This document shows, piece by piece, positions 44,432 to 55,264 of a stretch of DNA of 64,000 nucleotides (positions within the stretch are counted from its first letter, which is position 1; every line of letters begins with the position of its first letter). Origin of the DNA: Schizophyllum amplum (lineage: Eukaryota > Basidiomycota > Agaricomycetes > Agaricales > Schizophyllaceae); NCBI GenBank assembly GCA_007026445.1, contig VDMD01000096.1:32133-96132 (forward strand), in the 5' to 3' direction. A program made the position numbers and the translations under genes. A model generated the notes under the pieces. It did not search any database. It saw only the letters and a list, made by a program, of their open reading frames with translations, and was not told where the DNA came from.

Positions 44432-46649
44432 TCACCGCCTCGCCTTGGGCTTCTGGCCTTCCCGGCGCTTACCCTTGGGCAGGTCCTTCATGTGCGCCGC
44501 CTTGGCCCTGTTTTTGTTCTTGACGTTCGCGTCAGAGTAAAAGTTCGTCGCCTTGCGCTGAGGAGATCGTGAGGGTAGGTCAAAGAAGAAAAGAAGATAT
44601 CGCGTACCTTATTGGTCTTCATACGGGCGCCCTTCTCCTGCGATTTTTCTTCGTTATCGTCTAAAGAACCGAGATCAGTATAAGAATCGAAATCAGTGGT
44701 AGAGACGCACCTTTGGCTTCAAGCAGCGCCGAGGGCGCAGCTTCCGTAGAGGCCGTAGGCTCGGTGCTGACGCCGGTCCAAACATCGTCCCAGGTTAACT
44801 CCTCATCCTCCTCAACCTCCTCATCGGAGGGCAATTCCTCGTCATCTCCCTCCTCCTCGACGTCCTCGTCCTCCACCTCAGCGACATCCTCGACTTCGAG
44901 GGGCCGCACATCCTCTGCAACAAAGGTGTTCTTCTGCATGATGGACCCGAGGTTTTGCTTGACGCCAGGGACGACGCGCTCGTCCTCTTCGACGGCCTTG
45001 CTCTTCCCCTTGCTCTCCTTGGCAGCTTTGACTTTGGCCGCCTTCGCCTCAACCTTGTTGAGCTCCTCCGACCGCTCGGGCGGCGGCACGAAGAAGGGGA
45101 TCCGTCCACGTACCCAATCGCTTAGCAGGATCTTCGCGACAGAGTCCAGGTCAGGCTCGCCATGCTTCAACAGCCGCCCCTTCATCCGCGCCAGCTTGTC
45201 CAGCAGATCCTCCGGGTCCCATCCCTTCGAGGGGTCGTTCTCGTCCGGGAGGGGCACGCCGTACGTGCGCGAGAGGTAGATGGGCTTGACGCGCTCCATC
45301 AGCGCCGGGATGTGCTCGGAGGGCGTGGGGAGCGCCTCGACGCGCACGACGCCCTTGAGCACGGTCGACGTCTGCGAGTCGTGCGCCGAGGTGGGCACGA
45401 CGCCCGGGCAGTCAATGAGGTAGATGCGCCGGGTGAGCGTGATGTACTGCCAGACCTTCGTCTCGCCGGGCACGGGCGCGACGCGGCAGACCTTGCCGCT
45501 TTTGAGCGTGTTGATGACGCTGCTCTTGCCGACGTTCGGGTAGCCGACGAAGCCGACGGAGATCTGTTTCTTGTCGGAATGAAGTTGGGAGAACTGGCGG
45601 AGGAGCTGGATGAGGGAGCCCTTGCCGAAGGAGTGGTTGGGCGATGCGTGGAAGGCGATGGTGGGGTATCGGGGAGTGAGATGCTGTATGTATCGCGCCT
45701 GAATGATCTTAGGAATGTGTCCAGCAGCAAGTGCAAAACAGACTTACTGTAACCCAGTTCGGAACAAGATCGCACTTGTTGATGACGAGGACGACCTGCT
45801 TGTGCGATTTTTCCTTCTTGACGTACTCGAGGATGGACTCGCACATAGTACCGAGCGGGTCGCGAGCGTCGAGGATGTGGAGGATGACATCCGAGGAATC
45901 GATGACCTTGTACAGCTCTCCGTAGATACGGCGAGAGGTTCCCTTGGCATAGATAGGCTCGTTGTAGTCCGCGTGCGTTTGGGGCTCGACAACCTCGAGA
46001 GGGGTCGTAGAAGAGCCCTCCGCAGGCTCTGCAGTCGCTTCGGTGGCTGCGGCAGCCAGCTCAGAGAACGATCCAGCATCAACGCGAGGGCGCTTGCGCT
46101 GCGCCTTGGGGCCGAAAGTATCGGAGAAGGGCTCGGTCTCGACGATGTGGGAGCGCTGTAACAAGTTAGGATCGTGTGGGGGACACGAGGGCAGCGATAC
46201 ACACCTTACGAGTATTCGGATTGGCGGCATCGTCAAGCAGAGCCATGGGAAGCTTGTTCCTACGAAGAAGTACCGAGTATGGGTCATCCTTCTTGGTCGC
46301 AAGACTTGTCCTGAAGTGATCGAGCGCGGTCTGGGAGATCACCCTGGTGTTCCCTGCGAGGCAATCAGCGGGGGAAGAGCATCTGTTGAGCAGGAGAGCT
46401 CACCAAACCAGCGTCTATCGGGCTGCACCCTTCCCGGCTTCGTCTCGTCCTCCCCCTTCTGGAACAAGGCAGCCTCGATGATCTTGCCGTCCTTGTCGCG
46501 GACGGGCTTGCCGCCGTTGAGCATCTTGAGGCGCGAGGCCTGCTTGGCATCTCGGTAAAAGTTCTCCCCCTTCACGCGCTTGAGTGAGATCTTTGACGTC
46601 GAGGAGCGCGCCTTGGCCGAGGAGGCGGCATTTTTTGGGGACGGCGCCA
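44432..46649 (-). CDS. NOG2: Nucleolar GTP-binding protein 2 (NOG2/Nug2), 60S assembly GTPase
   Basis: A circularly permuted GTPase of the YlqF/YawG group that occupies the pre-60S intersubunit face and must leave before Nmd3 and nuclear export. The ATG at 46649 starts [20 protein letters not shown], a basic nucleolar tail, then [20 protein letters not shown]. The permuted order is clear: the G4 motif [11 protein letters not shown] comes before the G1/P-loop motif [16 protein letters not shown] and the G3 motif IDCPGVVP. The central block [20 protein letters not shown] is diagnostic. The C-terminus has long acidic stretches, then a basic end ([18 protein letters not shown]). About 650 residues. 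It is divergent from raptor across 233 bp. Confidence 0.95.
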
Positions 46650-46882
46650 TCGTTGCGGACGAGGGGAACGAGGGGAGACTTTTTTGATCAGCGTCACGGT
46701 TCTGTGACGAAGCAGGCGTGACGTGTGTATGATGCCCGGCGCTAACGGCACGCTGCTCTTGGACTCGAGTTCCATTGTTCGACTTTGGAGTCGGCACGCG
46801 TACGCTGCACCGCGGCTCATAGCGGCAGAGAACCCTTGATACAGGTCGGGGGGACACTGACACTGAGCTCAAATTCGACTGC
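46650..46882. promoter_or_regulatory. Shared intergenic promoter, NOG2 / raptor
   Basis: Only 233 bp separate the two start codons on opposite strands, so both promoters must lie within it or in the leaders. No TATA box is evident. Confidence 0.6.
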
Positions 46883-49800
46883 ATGTTCGCGTCCAACGTT
46901 GCGCCCAGCCAGAACGCGCGCGGCTATGACCGCGGTGTGTTAGATTCCAGTCTCGCATGCGTCTGGTGTTGAACTCGCCTAGATCCCCAGTACATGAAGC
47001 CCTCGGGCAGCAAGTTCCAAGTCGGCCCGGATCCGCGCTCTCCACCGCCCCCGCCCCACGAGTACCGCGCCCGCCCGCCCCCCAACGAGGAGGAGAGCCC
47101 AGAGAGCGCGATCCAGGGGTCCACCGCAGATACGCTCCCCGAACCCGCGCCCCCCATACCGTACTGGTCCACGAAACGTCATCTGACCTGCGGCAACCCC
47201 ACCCCCGCCCCATCATGGTCCGCCAAGCCCACTGCATGGCGCCCAGCGCCCGGCAAGCTCAAGACGTCCTACGCCGCGCTCGTCCTCTGCCTCAACATAG
47301 ACGTCGATCCCCCAGACGTCGTCAAGACAAACCCCTGCGCGCACCTCGAATGCTGGGTCGATCCGCATTCCATGCCCTCGCACAAGGCGCTAGAGGCCAT
47401 CGGCAATAACCTCAAACACCAGTTCGAGTGCCTCAGTTTGAAGATCCCCTACAAACCCATCCTTGACCCGTCGTACGAGGACTTGCGCAGGTTCTGCCAG
47501 TCGCTCCGCCGGCAGGCCCAGGATGACGCAGTGCTCTTCCACTACAATGGGCACGGCGTCCCAAAGCCCACATCTAGCGGCGAGCTGTGGTGCTTTAACA
47601 GGGACTACACTCAATACATCCCCGTCTCGCTGCAAGAGGTCCAGAACTGGCTGGGTGCGCCAGGAGTGTACATCTGGGACTGCTCCGCTGCGGGCCATCT
47701 GCTCACCAATTTCAACATCTTCGCTACCCGCCGCGATCAGGAGATGCAGCTCCAACCCGGCGTATACGGTAGCAGCGGCAAGCAGCCGTATCAGTCCTCA
47801 CTGCAGCTCGCCGCGTGTATGGCGCACGAGCAGCTGCCGTCATGTCCAGAGTTGCCCGCGGATCTGTTCACGTCCTGTCTTACCTCCCCAATCGACATCG
47901 CGCTGCGCTTCTTCCTCATGAACCACCAGTTACCGAACAACATCACGGTAGACATGGTCCTGCAGCTCCCTGGTGATCTGAAGGATCGCAAGACGCCCCT
48001 CGGGGAGCTCAACTGGATATTCACCGCGATCACGGATACGATCGCATGGACGACGTTTGACCACGAGACGTTCACCCGACTCTACCGGTGCGACCTGCTC
48101 ATCGCCTGCCTGTTCCGCAACTTCCTCCTCGCGGAGCGCATCATGAAGAACTACTCGTGCACGCCGCATACCTCACCCGCACTACCACCGACCAACACGC
48201 ACCCGCTGTGGGCGACGTGGGATCTCGCGGTCGACACATGTCTCCGACAGCTACCAAATTTGCTATACATCAACCCAGAAGACTCGAAGGACACTGAGCC
48301 GAAGCCAGTACCGCGGGGAGCAAATGTAGCTGTTCCGGGGCGTATTGGGCAGATGTACCGCCAGCAGGACAAGAATGCACCGGCGGTACCGGTACCGCCA
48401 GAAGGCACGAAGCCATACGTCTATTCGCCCAGCCGATTCTTCTCCGACCAGCTCACCGCCTTCGAGGTTTGGATATCTCGAGGCGGGTCCGCGCTGACCA
48501 AGCGCGGCCCAATGTCCCTTCCCTCATCTGGGGAGCGCGTCGCCTCGGACGAATCGCTTGACCGCAAGCTGGACCTGCAGCAGCCGCTCAATGGGCTGCA
48601 TCACCTCGTTCCCCGCAAACCGCCCGACCAGCTGCCGATCGTGTTGCAGGTCTTGCTGTCGCAGCCGCACCGGCTGCGTGCGCTCATCCTGCTCTCGCAG
48701 TTTGTCGACCTCGGACCCTGGGCGGTGAACCTCGTGCTGACGATTGGCATCTTCCCTTACATCTCCAAGCTGCTGCAGGCTGCGGGCCAGGATCTGCGCC
48801 CCGTGCTGATCTTCATCTGGGCTCGCATCATGGCCGTCGATCCCTCCGTGCAGAACGACCTATTTGCCTCACACGGATACAAGTACTTCTCCACCATTCT
48901 TGGCCTCCGCGACGAGCACGCCTTGCCGAACAGCTCGGAGCACAAGGCGATGTGCTCCTTCATCCTCTCCGCCCTCGCTCGCGACTTCGTGCATGGACAA
49001 AATGCATGCCGGCAAGAGCGCGTGTTCGACAACTGCTACGACGCGCTCAACGATGGCGACTTCCTCCTACGGCAATGGTCCGCGCTTTGCATTGCGCAGA
49101 TGTGGGACGCGAATGACGAGATGAAGATCTACGGCGTCGACCATGGCGCGCAGGACCGGCTCGTCGGCCTCCTGTCGGATGACTCGGTCGAAGTGCGCTG
49201 CGCCGCGCTCTACGCATTGGGCACGTTCTTCGGCGCCAGCGGGTCGGCGAATGCGCAGAAGCGGGGTGGCGGCGGGACGGGGATGATGAGCCAGTTGGAG
49301 GAGACAGTCCAGTTTCGGATGGAGATCGCGGTCGCAACCGGCGCGACGCTTGCGATCCGCGAGGACGCGAGCCCGATGTGCCGGAAGGAGCTGCTGGTGA
49401 TGCTGAGCTGCCTTGTGAAGGAGTGGCGAGGGTACTTCATCATCTGCGCGTGGCTGTACTGGGAGGAGGACCGCAAGTGGCGACTCGGCGGCAGCGTCGA
49501 CGAGGACGACCTTGCGAGCCAGGCGGTTGCAGAGTGGCTCGACGACTGCCCGGACGACGACTCGCGCGAGGGGCAGCGGGTGCTGCTCTCGTCATTCTTC
49601 ACCATATTTGTCTGCCTCCTCGACTTCTCGGCTGACCCATATAGCGAGGTCACTACGCACGCGCAGACGATTGTGGACTACATCGTGGCCCTGTTGCTGG
49701 AGTCGCCGTTTAGCCGAGTCGATTCTGCTACCCTGAGATCGGCGCCGACGCGGAACCGTAGCCCCGAGAGGCAGGGACATGGTGCTCGCTCACGCGTGTC

Positions 49801-51912
49801 CTCTGTGCAGATGTCTCCCTCAATGCCACCAGGCTCGCCGGGAGCTGCCGGGCGGCCGGCACTATCGCGCGCGGACACAATGACCAGTACGTTTTCGAAC
49901 ACATTGAAGCGTACCGGCTCCTTCGCGAACGCGCTCAAGTCCCTCGCCAATGGCATCACCTTCCCCTCCGCCGAGGACGTGCGCGCCGCTCCGCCCATCA
50001 CCACACAGCAGCTGCGGCCAGAAACCGAGCTCCCCCGACCTCCCTCGCCAAACCTCAACATCGCGAACTACGCGTCGCCGTATCCACCACCTGCTGGCGA
50101 AGGGACGAACAGCTTGCCGAGCGAGCCTAGTGATTTCTATCCGTCGGACGTAATGCAGGCGCTGATTGCGGAGGACATGGAGCGTTTGCGCGCACGGCGG
50201 CGCACTCCACATCAAGCCCACCATTACCAGTCGATGTACGCGCAGTCGCCCATGGTCCCAAGTCCGAGCAGCAGCACGTTCTCTATGGAGAGTGGGATCA
50301 TCTTGGGTCTCGGCACGGGAAAGAACGTGCGTGAGACGCTGCCTTTGAAGAGCGTCTACTACGACTGGTGTTGCGAGTATTTCAAGGAGCCACAGATGCG
50401 GGTATGTGACGCTTGCAAGTTGGGCGGGATTTTGACTGACCCTTGAATAGCAAGCGGAGGCGGACGAGCCCGGGAGTACCGAGTATAACTACCAGGTTTG
50501 GCGCCAGCAACGGAACGAGAAAGTCATGGTGGAGACTATGAACCAGAGCGAGCCTGCAGAGACATGCCGCTGGGATCGTTCTGTGGCGACGATACAGACG
50601 GCGAGCTATCCGCTCACCGTTGCCTTCCACTCCTATGATCAGCATGTGGTCGTGGCGAACGACAAGGACACGATCAGGTGCGTTAGCCTAGCCATATGAA
50701 CTTCCTATCTGGGCTAAACGTCTGCTCAGCGTTTGGGACTGGTCGAAGCGCAAGCGGCTGTGCCACTTCTGCAACGGGAACCCCCGGGGAACCAATATCA
50801 CGGCACTCGAGATCGTCAATCAGGACATCGGCGGTATCATTGTCTCCGGATCGGGTAGGCTGTTATCTCTAGCCAAAGCAAGTATGTGGAATACTGATAT
50901 CCCCTAGCGGATGGTGTTGTGCGCCTGTATAGGAACTACGACCCGACGCTCCAGCAAGGGCCGATTCAGATGGTTTCTTCATGGCGAGCACTGAACGAAT
51001 TGATCTACACGGACCATGGAGCCGGCATGATCATGGACTGGAACCAGCCTTCCGGTGTGCTGTTGGTTGGCGGGGACTCGAGGACAGTGAAAGTGTGGGA
51101 CGCGCAGACGGAGACGTCAGTCTCGGTATGTTGTGTCCTGCCCGAGTGATTGCATGCCGCTGAATGCCAGCAGGACTTGGACACCAACTCCAACGCGCCT
51201 TTAACGTCCATGTCAACGGACCCACGCTCGTCACAAACGTTCGTGGCCGGCTTCGCGGATGGTGCGGTGAAGGTATTTGATCGGCGGTTGGACGACGAGC
51301 AGGCGATCGTCCGCTCGTACGCGGAGCACAACTCTTGGGTGCAGAACGTTCGGTGGCAACCCGTCGCGGATCGCCAGCCTATGTCTGCAAGGTAGGTCAA
51401 GTATCGTTCGTCGTGATTGTATTTGACGGGACTGCGCAGCCTGGACGGCGAGGTCAAGCTATGGGACATGCGCGGAAGGGATGTGGCGGCGCAGACATGG
51501 GATATGCAGAGTGTTGGCATAGCTGCTTTCGACATGCATCCCCTGACACCGGTGTTTGCAACGTGAGACATCCACATATGCTCCCTGCTACTCGTCGCTT
51601 ACGCATCGTACAGAACTTCTGCGGTCAACGCAAATCATTGGCGAAGTCAGCGCATACTAGTGCAGAATGCCCTGGCTGCTCCAGATACTTCCCTCTCGTC
51701 CTTCATGCTCTCCACTGGGCTCGGGTCATCGCCTACGCGAACGTTCCCGGCGCCTTACGTTCCTCGCTGGACTTCACTCACCTTCCACCCTCGGGAGATG
51801 TTGTATGCTATTGGTGCTCCGGATGGAAATCGTACGTTTTCGGAGTGCGCACGGTTTTTTGCAACGGCTAACGTCCTGTACAGTGCGCATCATGGGCTGC
51901 AAGCTCACTTAG
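46883..51912 (+). CDS. Raptor / Kog1 (Mip1), TORC1 scaffold subunit
   Basis: The substrate-recruiting and lysosome/vacuole-targeting subunit of TOR complex 1. Exon 1 (46883-46934, MFASNVAPSQNARGYDR) splices in phase to a 3.4-kb exon 46983-50401, followed by about six small exons. The raptor N-terminal conserved, caspase-like domain is clear: YAALVLCLNIDVDPPDVVKT, LFHYNGHGVPKPTSSGELW and VYIWDCSAAGHLL. HEAT/ARM repeats follow (ELPIVLQVLLSQPHRLRALI-type blocks, then DDSVEVRCAALYALGTFFG). A Ser/Pro-rich linker around 49740-50240 and a C-terminal WD40 propeller (SVWDWSKRKRL, VKVWDAQTETS, VKVFDRRLDDE, EVKLWDMRGRD) complete the fold. It ends LRIMGCKLT. About 1,450 residues; complete. Confidence 0.96.
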
Positions 51913-52223
51913 CTTTGGGGGACATGGGACTATTTATTGTACTGTCGAATCTCGTTACTTACTTAGTCTCGTTGTGCTACCACCCTCAATATCTCCGTTT
52001 TCTGTAGAGTACGTCTCGAGTACGTTATGCAACTACCGTAGAGCGCGTGCGGCGCCACCAGACATGAGAAAATCGGAGCACGGCACGCCACGCCCGGCGC
52101 CGCAATTTCCTACGCCACATTGCAGTTCTTTCCCTCCTCTGCCTCTGCAAGTCTCGACGTCGTGCCGGGCGACGTACAAGGGTCGGCCGCCTCATTCGGC
52201 TCGACGCGCACACGCCCGAGAAG
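51913..52223. other. Intergenic, raptor to C2H2 gene
   Basis: A 311-bp spacer. An open frame runs into it from the downstream gene but lacks a better ATG; nothing else is visible. Confidence 0.4.
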
Positions 52224-53412
52224 ATGGGGAAATCGACGGGGACGTCGACGCAGGCAGCAGTGCGTGATCAGGCTACGCACGGCCGTGGGCGCCATGCTGA
52301 CCAGTCCCTGCAGGCCAATGGCAAGCGGGCGGCGGCGCTGGGTGGCTACTACAGACACCGCTCGCCACCTCCGGGACTCAACTACTGGCCATGCAAGCTT
52401 GACGGATGCAAGAAGCAATTTCAACGCGAGGCGGACCTCCGGCGCCACCAGCGGACGAGCAGAACACACTCGAAGGCGACGCAGTACGTGTGGCGCGCGC
52501 ACAGAGCAAAGGACGAAGCTGACTTCCCCCAGTATATGCCCACAGTGCGAAGCGACCTTCACTCGCGTGAGTGTCTCGCCACTGAAGCCCTTAACCATTT
52601 CCGACGTCCATCCCATCCCAGCCCGACGCGTGCAGACGGCACCAGAGGTCAAAGTGCGTGATCGCGCGCGCCGCCGGGAGACAAAGCTGACTGGAGGCAG
52701 GCATGGGACCGTCAGCGAGCCACTGGTCGCGCCCGCCGGCGCCGGCGCTAACGAGGAGGACGACGGCAGCACGGGCGCCGACGGCGACGGCGACGGTGAC
52801 GGCGACGGTATGAGCGGCAGCGGCGACGAGGACGTGCGTGACGTTCGTGAGGAGCTCGTCGGCGACGTGCTCTCGGAGGGGGACGACGAGTCGGACAGCG
52901 CCATGAGCGAGGATGCGCCACTCTCGGAAGACGAGTCCGCAGCCACCATGGTGGCCGTCGCGCCCGAGGCCACATACGCAGCAGGTGCGTGTGTGCGTGC
53001 ACCCTCTCCGACCTCCGCTGACGCCCACACAGTCTATACCCGCACTACCGACGAAGAGACGTACGGCACGATATCTGCCTCTCCTTCCCGAACGTCCTCA
53101 CGCTGGTACAGCACGAACCCGCTCGAGGCGCTCAGCGTCGGCGAGTCCAAGCCCGCGCTCTACCCCTCGCCCTACTACCGCATCACCGCCCCGAGCTGGC
53201 ACTGCGGCCCCTTCAGCATCGACCGCTACGTCTGCCACCCCACCTCCAACGCCCGCAATTCGCCAGACGAGAGTACGCCGTCCGACGAGGAGGAGGAAGA
53301 AGACGACGAAAAGGACGCTTCTCGGTCGGGCGTGGCCTTCGTCAAGCCGGCCTCCGATGCTCACTACTACCACTCCTTGACACTGCGTCCCAAGGCGGAC
53401 GCGTTCTCATGA
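52224..53412 (+). CDS. C2H2 zinc-finger protein, 329 aa
   Basis: Five exons join in phase: 52224-52483, 52533-52566, 52622-52653, 52701-52984 and 53033-53412. Finger 1 is C57-x4-C62-x12-H75-x6-H82. Finger 2 is C89-x2-C92-x12-H105-x4-H110 and is assembled from three exons (ICPQCEATFTR, PDACRRHQRSK, then HGT). The complete finger 2 exists only with both tiny exons correctly spliced, which supports the model. A strongly acidic Asp/Gly/Glu region follows (around residues 125-200), typical of activation domains. A Ser/Pro/Tyr-rich tail ends with an acidic run and RPKADAFS. A DNA-binding transcription factor is likely; target unknown. Confidence 0.8.
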
Positions 53413-54378
53413 CCCAGGTTAGCGATGCCTCTCCTCCACTTTTAAATTGATGCTCACTAGCCCCAGCCTCTCCGCCTCTTTATGGCCTTCGCGCCACCAA
53501 AATCGCTCATGTCCTGCGACTTGTTGTAAAAATACGCGCGCACATAGTGATACTCAAGAACACGATGTCTTCACGGACTCCGCTCATGAAGTCTTAGCTG
53601 ACCCTGCTTACCATTATACGCGCACGTCCTCTGTCATACGCGCTCGGTGCCCTTACTTGCATAGAATAAGACCGTGCAGGACGCTCTTGCAGGTCTTTGG
53701 TGAGGGCTTCGATGCTAACCTTGCATATGTCTCTGTATAGCTCTGTATTTATAGGAAAGATCTATAGGAAAAGGAGAATAGGAAGTGACTGTACTGGGCT
53801 GACACTGGCAAACTTCAAAGAATTGATGATGAGCTTGAAGTTGCAGATATTTGGCTTGTGTGGCGCACTGATCACCGACGTGAAGTGACATCGGTCCGCA
53901 TTTCCGATCGGCGGATGCCGCAGGTTCAGTGACTTGCTTGCATGCATCACGAGCTGGTCTCAACTAACTTCGCATCGCAGATGCTCGCCCGCCGAAGTAT
54001 GTGGCGAGGAACAAAAGAAAATACGGCATGGCCATAAGTATATTCACTCAATATTTTTGCCCGCGGTCCGATCCCACCGACTGCACAAAACTGACCGCAA
54101 TAAATGTTTCCTTTCGCTAGGCAGAACGACTTTTCTTACGACTGCACGGCATTCCGAAGCTACACGCTCCTCACGATTCCTTTAACGACGCTGAAGACGT
54201 CTCTTACGCCTCCCTATATCCTCACGGCCTTGACGTACCACGAAGGAAAGGATGTCTGTACGAACCGGTCCGTTTATCATGTCGGCCACCACCCTGAATA
54301 TTGACGGCGTCGGGCTAAACCTGCAATCTCCTCCCTCTATGTAGCTTCCCCGCCGGCTGGTATGAGCATATCCTTCAC
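53413..54378. other. Intergenic with dispersed repeat copy 2
   Basis: An AT-richer stretch without supportable genes. It carries the repeat at 53975-54100. Confidence 0.45.
53975..54100 (+). repeat. Dispersed ~120-bp repeat, copy 2
   Basis: Matches the reverse complement of 31642-31761, with shared AGTATGTGGCGAGGAACAAA, CGGTCCGATC and ACCGACTGCACAA. Probably a non-autonomous or decayed mobile element piece. Confidence 0.7.
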
Positions 54379-54381
54379 TAA

Positions 54382-54556
54382 GAGCCTGTACAGCAACCGC
54401 CGATTTCCCGCGGAAACGGTTTCCGCTGAGAACTGACGGCAAGTCGCCGACGGCATCAGCCGGCAGGGGCCGGGCGCGTGGTGTTTCTCCGGCCACGCGA
54501 TTGCGTCATCGCGAGGTCCTGTCCCTCCCGCCCTCCCGCTCGTCGTCGGGCGCGTC
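54382..54556 (+). repeat. MITE left inverted arm
   Basis: GC-rich arm, nearly identical in reverse complement to 54706-54880. The clearest mismatch is in CGATTGCG versus CAATTGCG. Confidence 0.85.
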
Positions 54557-54705
54557 GCCGCCGCGAGTCCCATATCCTTCATGAGATTTTTGACATGTGT
54601 ATAAGCCGTGATGTCATATGTATCAATTTATGTTTTACCCTATTGTACCAAACTTACAAACATTATGCAAAATTCTGGTGTCGGGCAACGTCGACGGGGC
54701 GGCGC

Positions 54706-54880
54706 GGACGCGCTCGACGACGAGCGGGAGGGCGGGAGGGACAGGACCTCGCGATGACGCAATTGCGTGGCCGGAGAAACACCACGCGCCCGGCCCCTGC
54801 CGGCTGATGCCGTCGGCGACTTGCCGTCAGTTCTCAGCGGAAACCGTTTCCGCGGGAAATCGGCGGTTGCTGTACAGGCT
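54706..54880 (-). repeat. MITE right inverted arm
   Basis: Partner of 54382-54556. Both arms end at the TAA duplication. Confidence 0.85.
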
Positions 54881-54883
54881 CTA

Positions 54884-55264
54884 AGAATTGTACTGTTTAC
54901 CGCGATTCGTACTGATTGATCGTACGTCGTACTGGAATTCGTACATCTTATCATGATTTTCTACGCTCGGGGACCTTCAGCCCAGCTTCAGCCTGTATAT
55001 TTAACGACCGGCCTTGCTGAGTTATCGGCATTGGCCGGCTGCATCACGTGGCTATGTTCAAATTTCATGACGTTCACACTTTAGGTAAACCAACTCTAAG
55101 CTCGAAGTAGGAATATTTGGCAAGGTGAAAAGAAGTGGCCACTCCAACTTTCTTCCGAGCCTCGTAGGGCTATATAATACAGTACCATGCAATGCGAGTA
55201 GTGATATATACAGACTTATCTGCGAAGACAAGTATGGCCGCAGGCGCGGCTAAGCCTATCCGAG
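54884..55264. other. Intergenic, MITE to WDR59 stop
   Basis: No gene or RNA is recognised in this 381-bp spacer. Confidence 0.4.

Larger units (their letters stand above)
54379..54883. mobile_element. Palindromic MITE with TAA target-site duplication
   Basis: A 499-bp element (54382-54880) with inverted arms of about 175 bp (54382-54556 and 54706-54880) that differ at only about two positions, around an A+T-richer centre of about 150 bp. Ends read GAGCCTGTACAGC and its complement. A TAA trinucleotide flanks both sides (54379-54381 and 54881-54883). A 3-bp TAA/TTA duplication and a GAGCCTGT-like terminus are features of PIF/Harbinger (Tourist-type) elements. No transposase is encoded. Confidence 0.8.

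Noticed and set aside
46650..46896. N-terminal extension of NOG2 in the same frame
   Set aside because: It would overlap the raptor start and adds low-complexity sequence. The ATG at 46649 gives the usual basic NOG2 N-terminus.
52110..53030. Long minus-strand open frame opposite the C2H2 gene
   Set aside because: It is an antisense shadow of GC-rich acidic coding sequence. The plus strand gives a five-exon model with two complete zinc fingers.
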